64,000 bases of DNA. Origin: Paenibacillus paridis. GTDB lineage: Bacteria; Bacillota; Bacilli; Paenibacillales; Paenibacillaceae. Positions 1 to 8,721 of this stretch are shown here, one piece after another (position 1 is the stretch's first letter; the number at the start of each line of letters is the position of its first letter). The stretch covers positions 1-64,000 of the forward strand of contig NZ_VCIX01000088.1 of NCBI RefSeq assembly GCF_006345825.1. The letters run 5' to 3'. Below the pieces are notes generated by a model. The model did no database searches and had not been told where the DNA came from. It saw nothing but the letters and a program-made list of their open reading frames with translations. The position numbers and the translations under genes were made by a program.

Positions 1-102
1 TGGACATGGCTGCCTACCATGAATGGCGAAACAACCGTTGATATCCATTCCGATAAGCTAGATGAGATTTTACACACAAATTTGGACTTGACCAATAGTT
101 GA
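1..102 (+). CDS. 3' end of an unidentified gene
   Basis: Frame 1 is open from the window edge to a TGA at 100-102 and encodes the last 33 residues of a protein (WTWLPTMNGETTV... ...LDLTNS). The tail has no motif I can place. It is followed within 15 bases by a hairpin, as expected for a gene end. The gene downstream makes GDP-mannose, so a surface-polysaccharide role is possible, but nothing in the 33 residues shows it. Confidence 0.55.
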   Translation, partial: WTWLPTMNGETTVDIHSDKLDEILHTNLDLTNS

Positions 103-114
103 ATCAAGTTAGAC

Positions 115-143
115 GAATTAACGGGAGCTTTTCCCGTTAATTC
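115..143. repeat. Palindromic repeat (AATTAACGGGA family), possible terminator
   Basis: Arms GAATTAACGGGA and TCCCGTTAATTC pair over 12 bp around a short loop. There is no strong T-run after it, so termination is uncertain. The sequence resembles the GGAGAAATTCCCGCTAATT units at 36.6-36.9 kb and 48.8-49.0 kb and is probably a member of that intergenic family folded as a hairpin. Confidence 0.55.
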
Positions 144-230
144 ACTATATTCGCATTTCGCTGACTAGTTTTAAAGAAGCGAAGCGCTGATAGAACGTTA
201 TTTTAATTGAATTACTATTTTGAAGTGAAA

Positions 231-372
231 GCGAAGCGAGCAGATCGTTCTGGAGAAACGAAGTGTTCGCCTTTGCAGTCAGATTCTTACCTTTACATGT
301 CTAATGAAATCAAAGAATCTGGCTGCAACCGCGATCGTAAGAATGATCTACTCGCGCAGCGATCAAACTGAA
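231..372 (+). repeat. Dispersed structured element, copy 1
   Basis: This 140-base stretch in the 103-467 gap matches a second stretch at 36206-36336. Shared blocks are GTTCTGGRGARACGAAG, GCAGTCNGATT, AARGARTCTGGYTGCAAC and ATCTACTCGC-GCGA. In copy 1 the arms 275-288 and 313-326 pair over 14 bp (one G-T). In copy 2 most pairs survive despite base changes, which suggests selection on a folded form. It could be an RNA element in the manC leader or a mobile intergenic repeat; I do not recognise it as a named riboswitch. Bases 144-230 hold a related GAAGCGAAGCG-rich stretch. Confidence 0.6.
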
Positions 373-467
373 AATTGTTATTCACTTGATTACGAAACAG
401 CAAAGTTTTTGTTACGAAGAATCTCCACGAAGTAAAGCTCCACAAAAACTTTTTAGGAGGAATCAGA

Positions 468-1838
468 ATGAAAATTGTTCTTTTATCAGGGGGCTCGGGC
501 AAGCGCCTTTGGCCGTTGTCGAACGAGTCGCGCTCCAAGCAGTTTTTGAAGGTGCTCAAAAATGCGGACGGTGAGCGCGAATCGATGGTTCAGCGAGTGT
601 GGGGGCAGATTGCGAGAGCGGGTCTGAGCGAGCATTCCTATATCGCAACAAGCAAGCCGCAGGTAGATATGATCCATAGCCAGCTTGGAAGCGAGATCGA
701 GGTTATTGTGGAGCCGGAGCGTCGGGATACGTTCCCTGCTATCGCACTGGCGGCAACATACTTGTACTCCGTGCAGGGCGTGAGCCTGAATGAGGCTGTG
801 GTCGTGATGCCGGTTGATCCGTACGTAGAGGAATCCTTCTTTGAGAAGACGAAGATGCTTGAGCAGGTGCTGAACGAATCGGGCGCGGATCTCGCCCTGA
901 TGGGCGTCAAGCCGACGTATCCATCTGAGAAATACGGCTATATCGTGCCGGAGCCCGGCTCACAGACAGACGAAAACTACGTCAATGTACACAGCTTTAG
1001 AGAAAAACCCCGTGAAGAAGAAGCGGCAGCCATGATTGAGCAGGCTGCGCTTTGGAACTGCGGGGTTTTTGCATTCAAGCTGGATTTTATCATCAATATT
1101 CTGATTGCCAATGAGCTTCCTATTCAATATGACGAGATGCTGAAGCAATACGGCAAGCTGCCGAAAAACAGCTTTGACTATGAAATCGTAGAGAAATCCA
1201 ACCATATCGTTGCGCTTCCGTACGAGGGGGATTGGAAGGATCTTGGCACGTGGAACACGCTGACCGAGGAGATTGAAACGCCGCTGATCGGCAAAGGAAT
1301 CATCACCGACGGCTCGGTCAATACACATGTCATCAACGAGCTGGATATTCCGATCACGCTGCTCAACGTATCCAATGTCATCGTTGCTGCAAGCCCCGAT
1401 GGAATTTTGGTGTCGGACAAAGCATCGAGTCCCTTGATCAAGGAGGTTATGAAGCATTCGGATCAGCGGCCGATGTACGAGGAGCGGCGATGGGGGCGTT
1501 ACCGGGTGCTGGATTACTTGAAATATCCCGATGGCAAGGAAGTGTTAACGAAGCGGATATGCGTGGCGCCGGGGCGGAATTTAAGTTACCAGTACCATCA
1601 GCTTCGGGATGAGGTGTGGACGGTGGTAGCAGGCGAGGGCGTCATGGTGCTAAACGGGCAAAGCTTCATCGTAAAAGCAGGCGATGTTCTGACGATTTCG
1701 AAGGAGAGCCTGCACAGCCTGCGCGCCGAAACGGAAATGGACATTATTGAAATTCAGACGGGAACCGAGCTTATTGAAGAGGACATTGTTCGGCTTGCCT
1801 TTGATTGGAATGAAATTTTGCAACTATGCACGGTATAA
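468..1838 (+). CDS. manC: Mannose-1-phosphate guanylyltransferase with C-terminal cupin (type II PMI family)
   Basis: This enzyme makes GDP-mannose from mannose-1-phosphate and GTP in the cytoplasm, for exopolysaccharide or glycan synthesis. The N-terminus (MKIVLLSGGSGKRLWPLS) carries the nucleotidyltransferase G-rich loop, followed by the SKQF signature. From about residue 345 a cupin-type segment (RRWGRYRVLDY ... YQYHQLRDEVWTVVAGEG) matches the phosphomannose isomerase half of bifunctional ManC/AlgA proteins. The 456-residue length is typical. A GGAGG site sits 8 bases before the ATG. The ugd gene follows after 29 bases with its own ribosome site, so the two are probably one operon supplying sugar nucleotides. 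Whether the cupin half is an active isomerase cannot be told from sequence alone. Confidence 0.9.
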   Translation: MKIVLLSGGSGKRLWPLSNESRSKQFLKVLKNADGERESMVQRVWGQIARAGLSEHSYIATSKPQVDMIHSQLGSEIEVIVEPERRDTFPAIALAATYLYSVQGVSLNEAVVVMPVDPYVEESFFEKTKMLEQVLNESGADLALMGVKPTYPSEKYGYIVPEPGSQTDENYVNVHSFREKPREEEAAAMIEQAALWNCGVFAFKLDFIINILIANELPIQYDEMLKQYGKLPKNSFDYEIVEKSNHIVALPYEGDWKDLGTWNTLTEEIETPLIGKGIITDGSVNTHVINELDIPITLLNVSNVIVAASPDGILVSDKASSPLIKEVMKHSDQRPMYEERRWGRYRVLDYLKYPDGKEVLTKRICVAPGRNLSYQYHQLRDEVWTVVAGEGVMVLNGQSFIVKAGDVLTISKESLHSLRAETEMDIIEIQTGTELIEEDIVRLAFDWNEILQLCTV

Positions 1839-1867
1839 CGAAATCATTCGATGAAGGAGCGATTAGC

Positions 1868-3208
1868 ATGAATATTACGGTTATAGGAACAGGCTATGTC
1901 GGTCTCGTATCGGGCATTTGCTATGCCGAGCTTGGCAACCGTGTCATTTGTGTGGATAAGGATCCGCGCAAAATTGAGACTTTGAATGCTGGCGGCATTC
2001 CGATCTACGAGCCAGGGCTAAAGGAGCTGGCAGCGTCCAATCGTGCAGCCGGAATGCTAACGTTCACGACGGACTTGCCAAGTGCGGTAATCCAGTCGGA
2101 CATTATTATATTGGCGGTAGGCACGCCGCCGCTGCCAAACGGCGAAGCGAATCTCTCCTATATTAATCAAGCAGCTATTGAAATCGCGGAAGCGATGAAC
2201 GGCTACAAAATTATAGCAGTCAAAAGCACCGTGCCGGTCGGGACCAACGAGCGGTTAGCAGAGCTGATCAGCTCCCATACGAGCGAGCGCTTCGACAGCA
2301 TTTCGCTGCCAGAGTTTCTCAGAGAGGGCTCAGCGATCCAGGATACGCTGCACCCGGACCGCATCATTATTGGTGCCAACTCAAATAGCGCGGCAGATAT
2401 CATGAGGATCCTGCATATCCCTTTGACTGAGCAAATCGTCGTCACGGACATTCGCAGCGCGGAAATGATCAAGTACGCTTCGAATGCTTTCCTAGCTACG
2501 AAAATTTCTTTTATCAACGAAATCGCTAATATTTGTGAAAAGGTTGGCGCAGACGTGACGAAGGTGGCGGAGGGAATGGGCTACGACAAACGAATCGGCC
2601 CGTCCTTTCTGAAAGCGGGCATCGGCTATGGAGGCTCCTGTTTCCCGAAAGATACGAGCGCGCTTATTCAAATCGCTGGACATGTCGACTACGAATTCAA
2701 GCTGCTGCGATCGGTTGTGGAAGTCAATCAGGACCAGCGCTTCAACGTTATCCGCAAGCTGGAGACGATTTTTGGCGGTGAGCTGCATGGCAAGACAATC
2801 GCGATCTGGGGTCTTGCTTTCAAGCCGAATACCGATGACGTACGAGATTCGCCAGCAGCGGAGATCATTCAGCATTTGGTCGATAACGGCGTAAGAGTTA
2901 AAGCCTATGATCCTATCGCCATGGACAATTTTAGAGCAATCTATGAAATTAACGGCGTGGAATGGTGTACGGAAGCAATGGCTACAGCCAGCGGAGCGGA
3001 CGCGGTATGCTTGCTGACGGAGTGGGAGGAATTTTCAAAAATTGATCTGGGCCAATTGCAGAAGGCGCTCAAGAGTCCGATCTTAATTGACGGCCGCAAC
3101 GTGTTCGATGAGAAAGACCTGCTTGGAACCGAGTTTGTGTATTACTCTGTCGGCCGTCCTAGCTTAAATCAAGGCGTAAAGCAGCAAATGCCCGTATTGC
3201 AATTTTAA
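1868..3208 (+). CDS. ugd: UDP-glucose 6-dehydrogenase
   Basis: The protein oxidises UDP-glucose twice to UDP-glucuronate with NAD, giving acidic sugar for capsule or teichuronic-type polymers. The 446-residue chain starts with a Rossmann motif (ITVIGTGYVGLVSG), has the central helix region, and contains the catalytic cysteine in GYGGSCFPKDTSAL. The UDP-binding C-terminal third (IWGLAFKPNTDDVRDSPA) is intact. I chose the ATG at 1868 because AAGGAG lies 8 bases upstream and the protein then begins exactly at the Rossmann strand; an in-frame ATG at 1826 overlaps manC and lacks a site. GDP-mannose dehydrogenase is the main alternative, but the Cys motif fits the UDP-glucose family better. Confidence 0.9.
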   Translation: MNITVIGTGYVGLVSGICYAELGNRVICVDKDPRKIETLNAGGIPIYEPGLKELAASNRAAGMLTFTTDLPSAVIQSDIIILAVGTPPLPNGEANLSYINQAAIEIAEAMNGYKIIAVKSTVPVGTNERLAELISSHTSERFDSISLPEFLREGSAIQDTLHPDRIIIGANSNSAADIMRILHIPLTEQIVVTDIRSAEMIKYASNAFLATKISFINEIANICEKVGADVTKVAEGMGYDKRIGPSFLKAGIGYGGSCFPKDTSALIQIAGHVDYEFKLLRSVVEVNQDQRFNVIRKLETIFGGELHGKTIAIWGLAFKPNTDDVRDSPAAEIIQHLVDNGVRVKAYDPIAMDNFRAIYEINGVEWCTEAMATASGADAVCLLTEWEEFSKIDLGQLQKALKSPILIDGRNVFDEKDLLGTEFVYYSVGRPSLNQGVKQQMPVLQF

Positions 3209-3236
3209 CCCAAATTTATGACCAGAGGTGAACGAG

Positions 3237-6200
3237 ATGACGTTTAGAAAAAAAGTGACTTTATCCGCACTAGCGCTTTCCATGCTCAGCGCTTCGTTAG
3301 GAGGGCTTCCGCTTAGCCAGAAAGGGCTGGCGGAGAAGCTGGGAATCAGTCAATCCGTGTATGCGGCGGATGGCGAATTGCCGTCTAGCGTATTCTTGGA
3401 ACGCATGAAAGGTCTATACGCCGCGCTCGCAGCGGGCGACCCGAAGGATATGCAAGAGGTTAGAGACTTGCGCGATGAGATTGCGAGTCTGGATGAAGCC
3501 GCTAACCAGCAGCTTATTGATCCCATTTGGAACAAAATCAGTGCAAAGCTGCCGGAGTCGGTCGACCAAGCAGAGCTGAAAGCGAGCCTTTTCCGATTGG
3601 TTAAAGCGGTTGGCTCCTTCCGCTATGATCCTCAGGCTTCCGATTTAGAGGCCATACGCACGAATCCCGAATTTCGCGCAACGCTGAAGACCATAGCAGC
3701 TGCAGGCGGGGATGTAAATATTAGGCTGGATGATTTTCTCATCTTTATGTTTGGCGATGGCGGCAGCGCAAAAGGTGTGGAAGGGACGATCGGAGCCCTG
3801 CTCGCAAGCAAGTCCCCAGTCGAAATTATTCAATTGCTTGGCGACAAACAAGGCATTACAGCGGTTCTTCTTCAAGCAACGGAGAAGCTGCTGGGGGAAA
3901 CGGGAACGTACAAGTTTAGCTCCATCTTAAAAAATCTAGGCATCACGGCGCAGGATGTCCGCTCGACGGTACAAAACTTCCAAGTGAAGCTGAAGAAGGA
4001 TGAGCCAGCCATCAGCGCCATGACGGTGGCGTACATTCGTTCAGCGGCTAAAGCTAGCGTGAAAATAAATTATGACGGGCGTGTGCATACATACAGCCTG
4101 AATGTGTTCGGCGTATATATTATGCCCGCGGTACTGCAGTGGTCTAAGGTGTCCGGCGATTCCAACGTGACGGTACTGCCAACCGGTGTCGTGACGATTC
4201 CGGACGATGCTGCAGGCGGTACGGCCGTCATTCAGGCAAAGATTGTGAACCCCTATGGTGGCGCGGCAAAAGTAATCTACGAGCAAGAAGTGACGTTAAC
4301 AGCCGCTGGCGCACAGGAAACCGAATTTCCTGCCGCCCCGTTCCTAGAGCGTCTGAATAAGCTCCAATCGGCGCTTGCTGCCGGGGACCCAGGGGATATC
4401 GCTGCGGTAAGAGCTTTGCAAGAGGAAATAGCAAAGCTGGATTTTGCAAAAGATCAAGCCTTAATCGATCCGATCTGGAATAAGCTCGCCGCTAAGCTTC
4501 CGCCTACAGCCGACCAAGTCCAAATCAAAGCTAGCCTGTTCGCTATGCTCAAAGAAGCGGCATCAATCTCGTATAGTACGAAGCCATCTGCAGCTCTCGA
4601 AGCGTTTCGTGCAAACCCTGAATACAAGGCCGCGATGAAAGCGCTTGGTGCTGTGGGCGGAGAAGCGGGCTTTGTTGTCGATGATCTGCTGCTCTTCCTG
4701 TTCGGGAACGGAAGCACCCATCTGGGTGTAGAAGGAACGATTAGAAAACAGCTGGCGGGCCTGTCTTCGACTGAGCTCTTGCGCCTGCTTGGAGACCAGC
4801 AAGCTTTATCGGCGATGCTGCTTCAGGCAACAGAGAAGCTGCTTGCTGAAAATGGAAGCTACAAGGTTAGCTCGCTGCTAGGCAGTCTGGGCGTAACCAC
4901 TAAGGAGGTAGCGGCTACCGTAGTCAACTTCCAAACGAAGCTGAAAAAAGAAGGGCCAGCCGCAAGTGCGCTAATGATTGCGCTGTTGCGTTCTGAATCG
5001 AGCGAGACGGTCGTCGTGAGCGAAAATGGCCGTGAACAAAAGTTCAGCTTGAAGGTATTCGGCATTGAGGTTCCCGCGCTGGCGCTGCGATGGAGCAAGG
5101 TATCCGGCAGCGACAATGTGTTGGTAGCAGCCAATGGTTCCGTGACGCTGTCGAGAGGCGCAGCAACGGGATCGGCTATCATTCAGGCCACCTTTATTAA
5201 TCCATACGGCGGTACGGCCAAGGTGATTTTCGAGAAAGAAGTGACCTTGAAGGCAACCAGCGGAGAGGGAGACCATTTCCCGGCGGAGCAATTTCTGGAG
5301 AGAATGAATAAGCTTCATGCTTCCTTGCTTGCAGGCGATCCGGCAGACGTGCAGGATGTTCGCAACTTGCGGGATGAGCTGGCCAAGCTGGATTTTGCGA
5401 AGGATCAAGCATTGATCGAGCCGGTCTGGAAGAAAATAGCGGCCAACCTGCCGGCAACGGTCGATCAGGCAGAGCTGAAGAAAAGCTTGTTCCGCATCAT
5501 TCAGGCCGTAGGGGCAATACAATATGATCCGCAGGCAAAGGCGCTGGAGGCCATTCGTACAAATCCGGAGTTCCGCGCGACGCTGAAGACGATAGCGGCA
5601 GCCGGTGGAGTCACGGATCTGACCATGGATGATTTCCTTGTTCTCTTGTTTGGAGACGGTGATGAGCGCTTAGGCGTTGAAGGAACAGTACGCGATATCA
5701 TCTCGGATATGAAGCCGAATGAATTGGCTTTATTACTGGGCAACAAAGAGAAGATTAATGCTGTTTTAACCGAAGCAATGGGCAAGGTTTTGGCTGCCAA
5801 AGACGACTATGCGCTTAGCGAGGCACTTTCTAATCTTGGCGTTAAGCCAGCGGATGTCCGCTCAGCTGTCCTGAACTTTCAGGTTAAGCTGAAGCATGAC
5901 GAGAAAGCGATCAATGCGCTGACCGTCGCTTATATTCGCTCAGAGGTTGTATCCACGGTAAAGGTTACGGCAAACGGCAGGCAGCATGAATACATCTTGA
6001 AGCTGTTTGGCACCAATCTTCCTTCAACTCTGCTGAGATGGAAAAAAGTATCTGGAAGCAAGGACGTAACGGTAGACTGGAAGGGTAAAGTAACCATTCC
6101 GAAAAAAGTCGCGGAAGGAACTGCCGTCATTCAGGCGACCCTGATGAATCCATACGGCGGTTCGGCCAAGATTGTTTTCCAGCAAGAGATCACGATTAAG

Positions 6201-6479
6201 AACGGTGATGTCGAGGTTGATCCGAAGGCTGAGCTGAAAAAAATCGCTGAGGCTTTGGATGCGCAGCTAGCTGACATTAAGAAAAAGCTGAAAGCAGCCA
6301 CGGACGATGAGCAAAAGGCGCAATTAATTATCGAGGTGGTACAGGCAAGAAACGAAGCGGTCGATGCCATTAACAAAGTGAATGCGACCAATGCATTGAA
6401 AAACAAAGCGATTAACGAAACGAAAAGCAAGGTCAACAAATTGCTGACCACGATCATTACCGAAATTATGCGCTCTTAA
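3237..6479 (+). CDS. Large secreted protein with three ~316-residue repeats
   Basis: I do not recognise a named family. The 1080-residue protein has a signal peptide (TFRKKVTLSALALSMLSASLGG..., cleavage probably near VYAADG). Three long repeats start near residues 47, 363 and 679, each opening with FLERMxxLxxxLxAGDP and containing DPIWNK-LPxxxDQ, FGDG-GVEGT, NFQxKLKxDExA and a closing Ig-like stretch (KVSGSxxVTVxxxGxVTIP, AxIQATxxNPYGGxAK). The last 90 residues are a charged coiled coil (AELKKIAEALDAQLADIKKK). The start is the ATG at 3237 with AGAGGTG upstream; the in-frame GTG at 3228 is part of that site. It lies between sugar-nucleotide genes and a membrane-anchored protein, so a cell-surface or matrix role is inferred. 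Confidence 0.8.
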   Translation: MTFRKKVTLSALALSMLSASLGGLPLSQKGLAEKLGISQSVYAADGELPSSVFLERMKGLYAALAAGDPKDMQEVRDLRDEIASLDEAANQQLIDPIWNKISAKLPESVDQAELKASLFRLVKAVGSFRYDPQASDLEAIRTNPEFRATLKTIAAAGGDVNIRLDDFLIFMFGDGGSAKGVEGTIGALLASKSPVEIIQLLGDKQGITAVLLQATEKLLGETGTYKFSSILKNLGITAQDVRSTVQNFQVKLKKDEPAISAMTVAYIRSAAKASVKINYDGRVHTYSLNVFGVYIMPAVLQWSKVSGDSNVTVLPTGVVTIPDDAAGGTAVIQAKIVNPYGGAAKVIYEQEVTLTAAGAQETEFPAAPFLERLNKLQSALAAGDPGDIAAVRALQEEIAKLDFAKDQALIDPIWNKLAAKLPPTADQVQIKASLFAMLKEAASISYSTKPSAALEAFRANPEYKAAMKALGAVGGEAGFVVDDLLLFLFGNGSTHLGVEGTIRKQLAGLSSTELLRLLGDQQALSAMLLQATEKLLAENGSYKVSSLLGSLGVTTKEVAATVVNFQTKLKKEGPAASALMIALLRSESSETVVVSENGREQKFSLKVFGIEVPALALRWSKVSGSDNVLVAANGSVTLSRGAATGSAIIQATFINPYGGTAKVIFEKEVTLKATSGEGDHFPAEQFLERMNKLHASLLAGDPADVQDVRNLRDELAKLDFAKDQALIEPVWKKIAANLPATVDQAELKKSLFRIIQAVGAIQYDPQAKALEAIRTNPEFRATLKTIAAAGGVTDLTMDDFLVLLFGDGDERLGVEGTVRDIISDMKPNELALLLGNKEKINAVLTEAMGKVLAAKDDYALSEALSNLGVKPADVRSAVLNFQVKLKHDEKAINALTVAYIRSEVVSTVKVTANGRQHEYILKLFGTNLPSTLLRWKKVSGSKDVTVDWKGKVTIPKKVAEGTAVIQATLMNPYGGSAKIVFQQEITIKNGDVEVDPKAELKKIAEALDAQLADIKKKLKAATDDEQKAQLIIEVVQARNEAVDAINKVNATNALKNKAINETKSKVNKLLTTIITEIMRS

Positions 6480-6485
6480 GGTGTC

Positions 6486-6533
6486 GGCCAGTCTTCCTAC
6501 TCTTTCTGGAGTAAGAGGGCTGGCTTCTTTTTA
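6486..6533 (+). terminator. Rho-independent terminator
   Basis: Arms GCCAGTCTTCCTACTC and GAGTAAGAGGGCTGGC form a long stem with a few G-T pairs, followed by TTCTTTTTATT. It lies directly after the three-repeat gene and before the next ribosome site, so it may only reduce read-through. Confidence 0.75.
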
Positions 6534-6562
6534 TTCAAATTGGAAGGTGGTATCAGCCTCAA

Positions 6563-7429
6563 ATGAGTCAACAGCATATACGAAGAAAAAGGCGTCCCCG
6601 CTTTCAAAAACCGGATACGATCAACATTATTTTAGGTTCGCTTGCGGTTATTTTGGTGTTTGCATGGGGTGGGCTGTATTGGAAGGAATCCACGAACCAA
6701 TCGCTTGTCGTAAGTGCAGATGGGGCAGCGCTTAACCAGTATGCAGAGCTGCAGGCTGATGGGGTTGAAACGAATATTCCAGAGAGCACAAGCCCGGCAG
6801 GAGCCGTGAAGCCGGCAGCAACGGACCAGGCCGCCAAGCCTGCTGGACAGGCAACGGTACCACCTGCGGAAGAAGGAAAAGGAGCGACGATTCCTGAAGC
6901 AGTGACGACGGATAAGCCTGTTGGAACGGAGAACGAGCCGAATCCGGTTCAGACCTCGAAGCCAACCACACAAGTAAAGCCTGGTCAAGGTACGGGGACA
7001 AAGCCGGGCAAAGGCACAGGCGCAGGAGCAGGTACTGTCGCCAAACCAACGCCAACGCCTGAAGTGCCGGAAGCTACAGTAACCCCGCCTCCAGTTGAGG
7101 CGTCTGCGAAATACGAGCAGGAGATTATCCAGGTTCAAGCGAAGTGCACCCAGGATATGAATGAGGTGCTTGCGGGAGCCGATACGAGCATCAAGGAGCT
7201 GGATATGACAGATCCGTATGCATTCCAAGAGCTAAATCAAAAATGGATCGATGGGCTGACGAATGCGGAGAATGCCTGTACGGCAAAGTTCGAGGGAATC
7301 ATTGAACGAGCTGAAAAAGACGAAGTGGATTCAGACATTACGGAGGGCTGGGAACAGAAGTTCAGCGCTTTAATGCTGCAGCTTCAAGGTGATTTCGAAG
7401 CGAAGCTGCTGACATTAATGGGCGGTTAG
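6563..7429 (+). CDS. Membrane-anchored protein with Pro/Thr/Gly-rich linker
   Basis: The 288-residue protein has a basic N-terminus (HIRRKRRPRFQKP) and one membrane segment at about residues 22-42 (IILGSLAVILVFAWGGLYW), so it is probably anchored with the C-terminus outside. Residues 70-185 are a low-complexity linker rich in P, T, A, G and K. The C-terminal 100 residues are helical and hold two cysteines (KCTQDM, ACTAKF) that could form a disulfide. No known domain is visible. It begins after GGAAGGTGG and follows the three-repeat secreted gene, so a shared envelope function is a reasonable guess. Its stop is one base from the convergent XRE gene. Confidence 0.7.
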   Translation: MSQQHIRRKRRPRFQKPDTINIILGSLAVILVFAWGGLYWKESTNQSLVVSADGAALNQYAELQADGVETNIPESTSPAGAVKPAATDQAAKPAGQATVPPAEEGKGATIPEAVTTDKPVGTENEPNPVQTSKPTTQVKPGQGTGTKPGKGTGAGAGTVAKPTPTPEVPEATVTPPPVEASAKYEQEIIQVQAKCTQDMNEVLAGADTSIKELDMTDPYAFQELNQKWIDGLTNAENACTAKFEGIIERAEKDEVDSDITEGWEQKFSALMLQLQGDFEAKLLTLMGG

Positions 7430-7430
7430 C

Positions 7431-7787
7431 TTATTCTTCCTTTGGCAGGGTACGGTCACGGAGCACGCGTTCGAGCAAGCTGCGGATCAGCTCCAGATCG
7501 TCCCTTTCCAGAGGGACGCCGTCCCAATGCAGCTGTTCATAGTTCAAATATTCCCTTGCATTATGGTTAAGCTCGATCGGCGGCTCCGGATAGTCGGTAA
7601 GCCCCAGAAGATAGTCGGCAGATGTGCGCAGCTTGCGCGAGATCGTCTGAATCGATTCGATTGTTGGTTGTCTGTATCCCGATTCATACCCCGCATATGT
7701 ACTTTTGGCAACCCCTAAGTAGTCGGCTACTTCCTGCATCGTTAGTTTCCTCTTTTTTCGCAGCTGCTTAAGTCGCTTTGCGAACAT
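7431..7787 (-). CDS. XRE-family HTH transcriptional regulator
   Basis: The 118-residue protein opens with a classic helix-turn-helix of the Xre/Cro class (RLKQLRKKRKLTMQEVADYLGVAKSTYAGYESGYRQPTIESI), then SADYLLGLTD, and ends with an acidic-basic helix (DDLELIRSLLERVLRDR) likely used for dimerisation. It resembles stand-alone repressors such as SinR/phage CI types. An AGGGGGAGATAT site precedes the start. A 20-base palindrome 18 bases upstream (7805-7824) is a probable self-operator. Its target besides itself is unknown; the surface-protein genes that converge on it are candidates. Confidence 0.85.
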   Translation of the reverse strand: MFAKRLKQLRKKRKLTMQEVADYLGVAKSTYAGYESGYRQPTIESIQTISRKLRTSADYLLGLTDYPEPPIELNHNAREYLNYEQLHWDGVPLERDDLELIRSLLERVLRDRTLPKEE

Positions 7788-7804
7788 CTATATCTCCCCC
7801 TTTC

Positions 7805-7824
7805 GAACGTTACCCGTATCGTTC
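7805..7824 (-). promoter_or_regulatory. Palindrome, probable XRE operator
   Basis: GAACGTTAC-CC-GTATCGTTC has arms matching at eight of nine positions and lies between the XRE start and a likely minus-strand -10 (TATAAT on the reverse strand, 7869-7874). Position and symmetry fit autorepression; binding is inferred. Confidence 0.5.
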
Positions 7825-8048
7825 TATTAATTCTCTATGACTAGGCTAGCTAGGTAAATGTACACATAATTATAGCATGTTTGACAATTGCATGTACAAG
7901 GCAGAGTGTGAGCTCAATGTGAACGGTTTGTTTTATTATACTAGTATGTAGAGTGGTAGCAGTTGGAAAATATTGTATTGAAATTGTAAACCGCTGGTCT
8001 ATCTATGTTTCTATCGAAGTCTCTCATCCTCGCTAATTTCCCAAGTAA

Positions 8049-8508
8049 GCACGCATACGTTCTTAAAGCCATCCAACGAACCTTATTTTGACGCTGTAAA
8101 AACACATAGGTTCTTACAGCAGTTCACGAACATATCATTCCTCGCAAAATTCCGTGCAAAGTACGCATACGCTCTTAAAACCAACCAACGAATCTTACTT
8201 TCACGCGGTAAGAACACATAGGTTCTTACAGCAGTCGGAGAACCATTATCTCACGCAAAATTCCCTCTGTAAGCACGTATACGTTCTTAAAGCCAACCAA
8301 CTACCCTTACTTTCATGCTGTAAGAACAAATAGGTTCTTACAGCGATCCGCGAAAACATCATCTCACGCAAAGTTCCCTCTGTAAGCACGCATACGTTCT
8401 TAAAGCCAACCAACGAACCTTACTTTGACGCTGTAAGAACACATACGTTCTTACCGTAGTCCACGAACATATCATTCCTCGCAAAATTCCCGCGCAAAGC
8501 ACGCATAT
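8049..8508. repeat. 112-bp tandem repeat with internal hairpins, four copies plus a partial
   Basis: Units begin at 8049, 8161, 8273, 8386 and (partial) 8499 with GCACGCATACGTTCTTAAAG-like sequence, a period of 112-113 bp. Each full unit holds a hairpin with arms GCTGTAAGAAC and GTTCTTACAGC around a 6-base loop (8093-8120, 8205-8232, 8317-8344, 8430-8457); copy 3 is perfect and the others carry one to three changes. No reading frame is kept. The array fills the gap upstream of the 2330-residue enzyme gene. The rest of 7788-8721 shows no gene. It is not a CRISPR because the whole unit repeats without unique spacers. Confidence 0.85.
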
Positions 8509-8721
8509 CTATTCTTATTCAGATGAAAAACAGCATCCATGCATTGCAATTATACAATTAACACGGAATTTTGAACAAAGCGTATGGTTTTTTATAATGT
8601 AAGCGCATTCTTGTTGGGGTTACTATTAAGAGGCAAATATTTCTTGTTCCTGCTAACTAAGCAGTTTGAGGAGCATTTGCCGCTTAAATTATCCCAATCA
8701 TGGAAGGGGAACAAATGCTGT

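Noticed and set aside
8049..8508. CRISPR array
   Set aside because: The whole 112-base unit repeats with no unique spacers between short repeats, and no cas genes are in the window.
8584..8721. N-terminal extension of the surface enzyme by 46 residues
   Set aside because: It has no ribosome site and would place a second hydrophobic stretch before a clear signal peptide starting at 8722.
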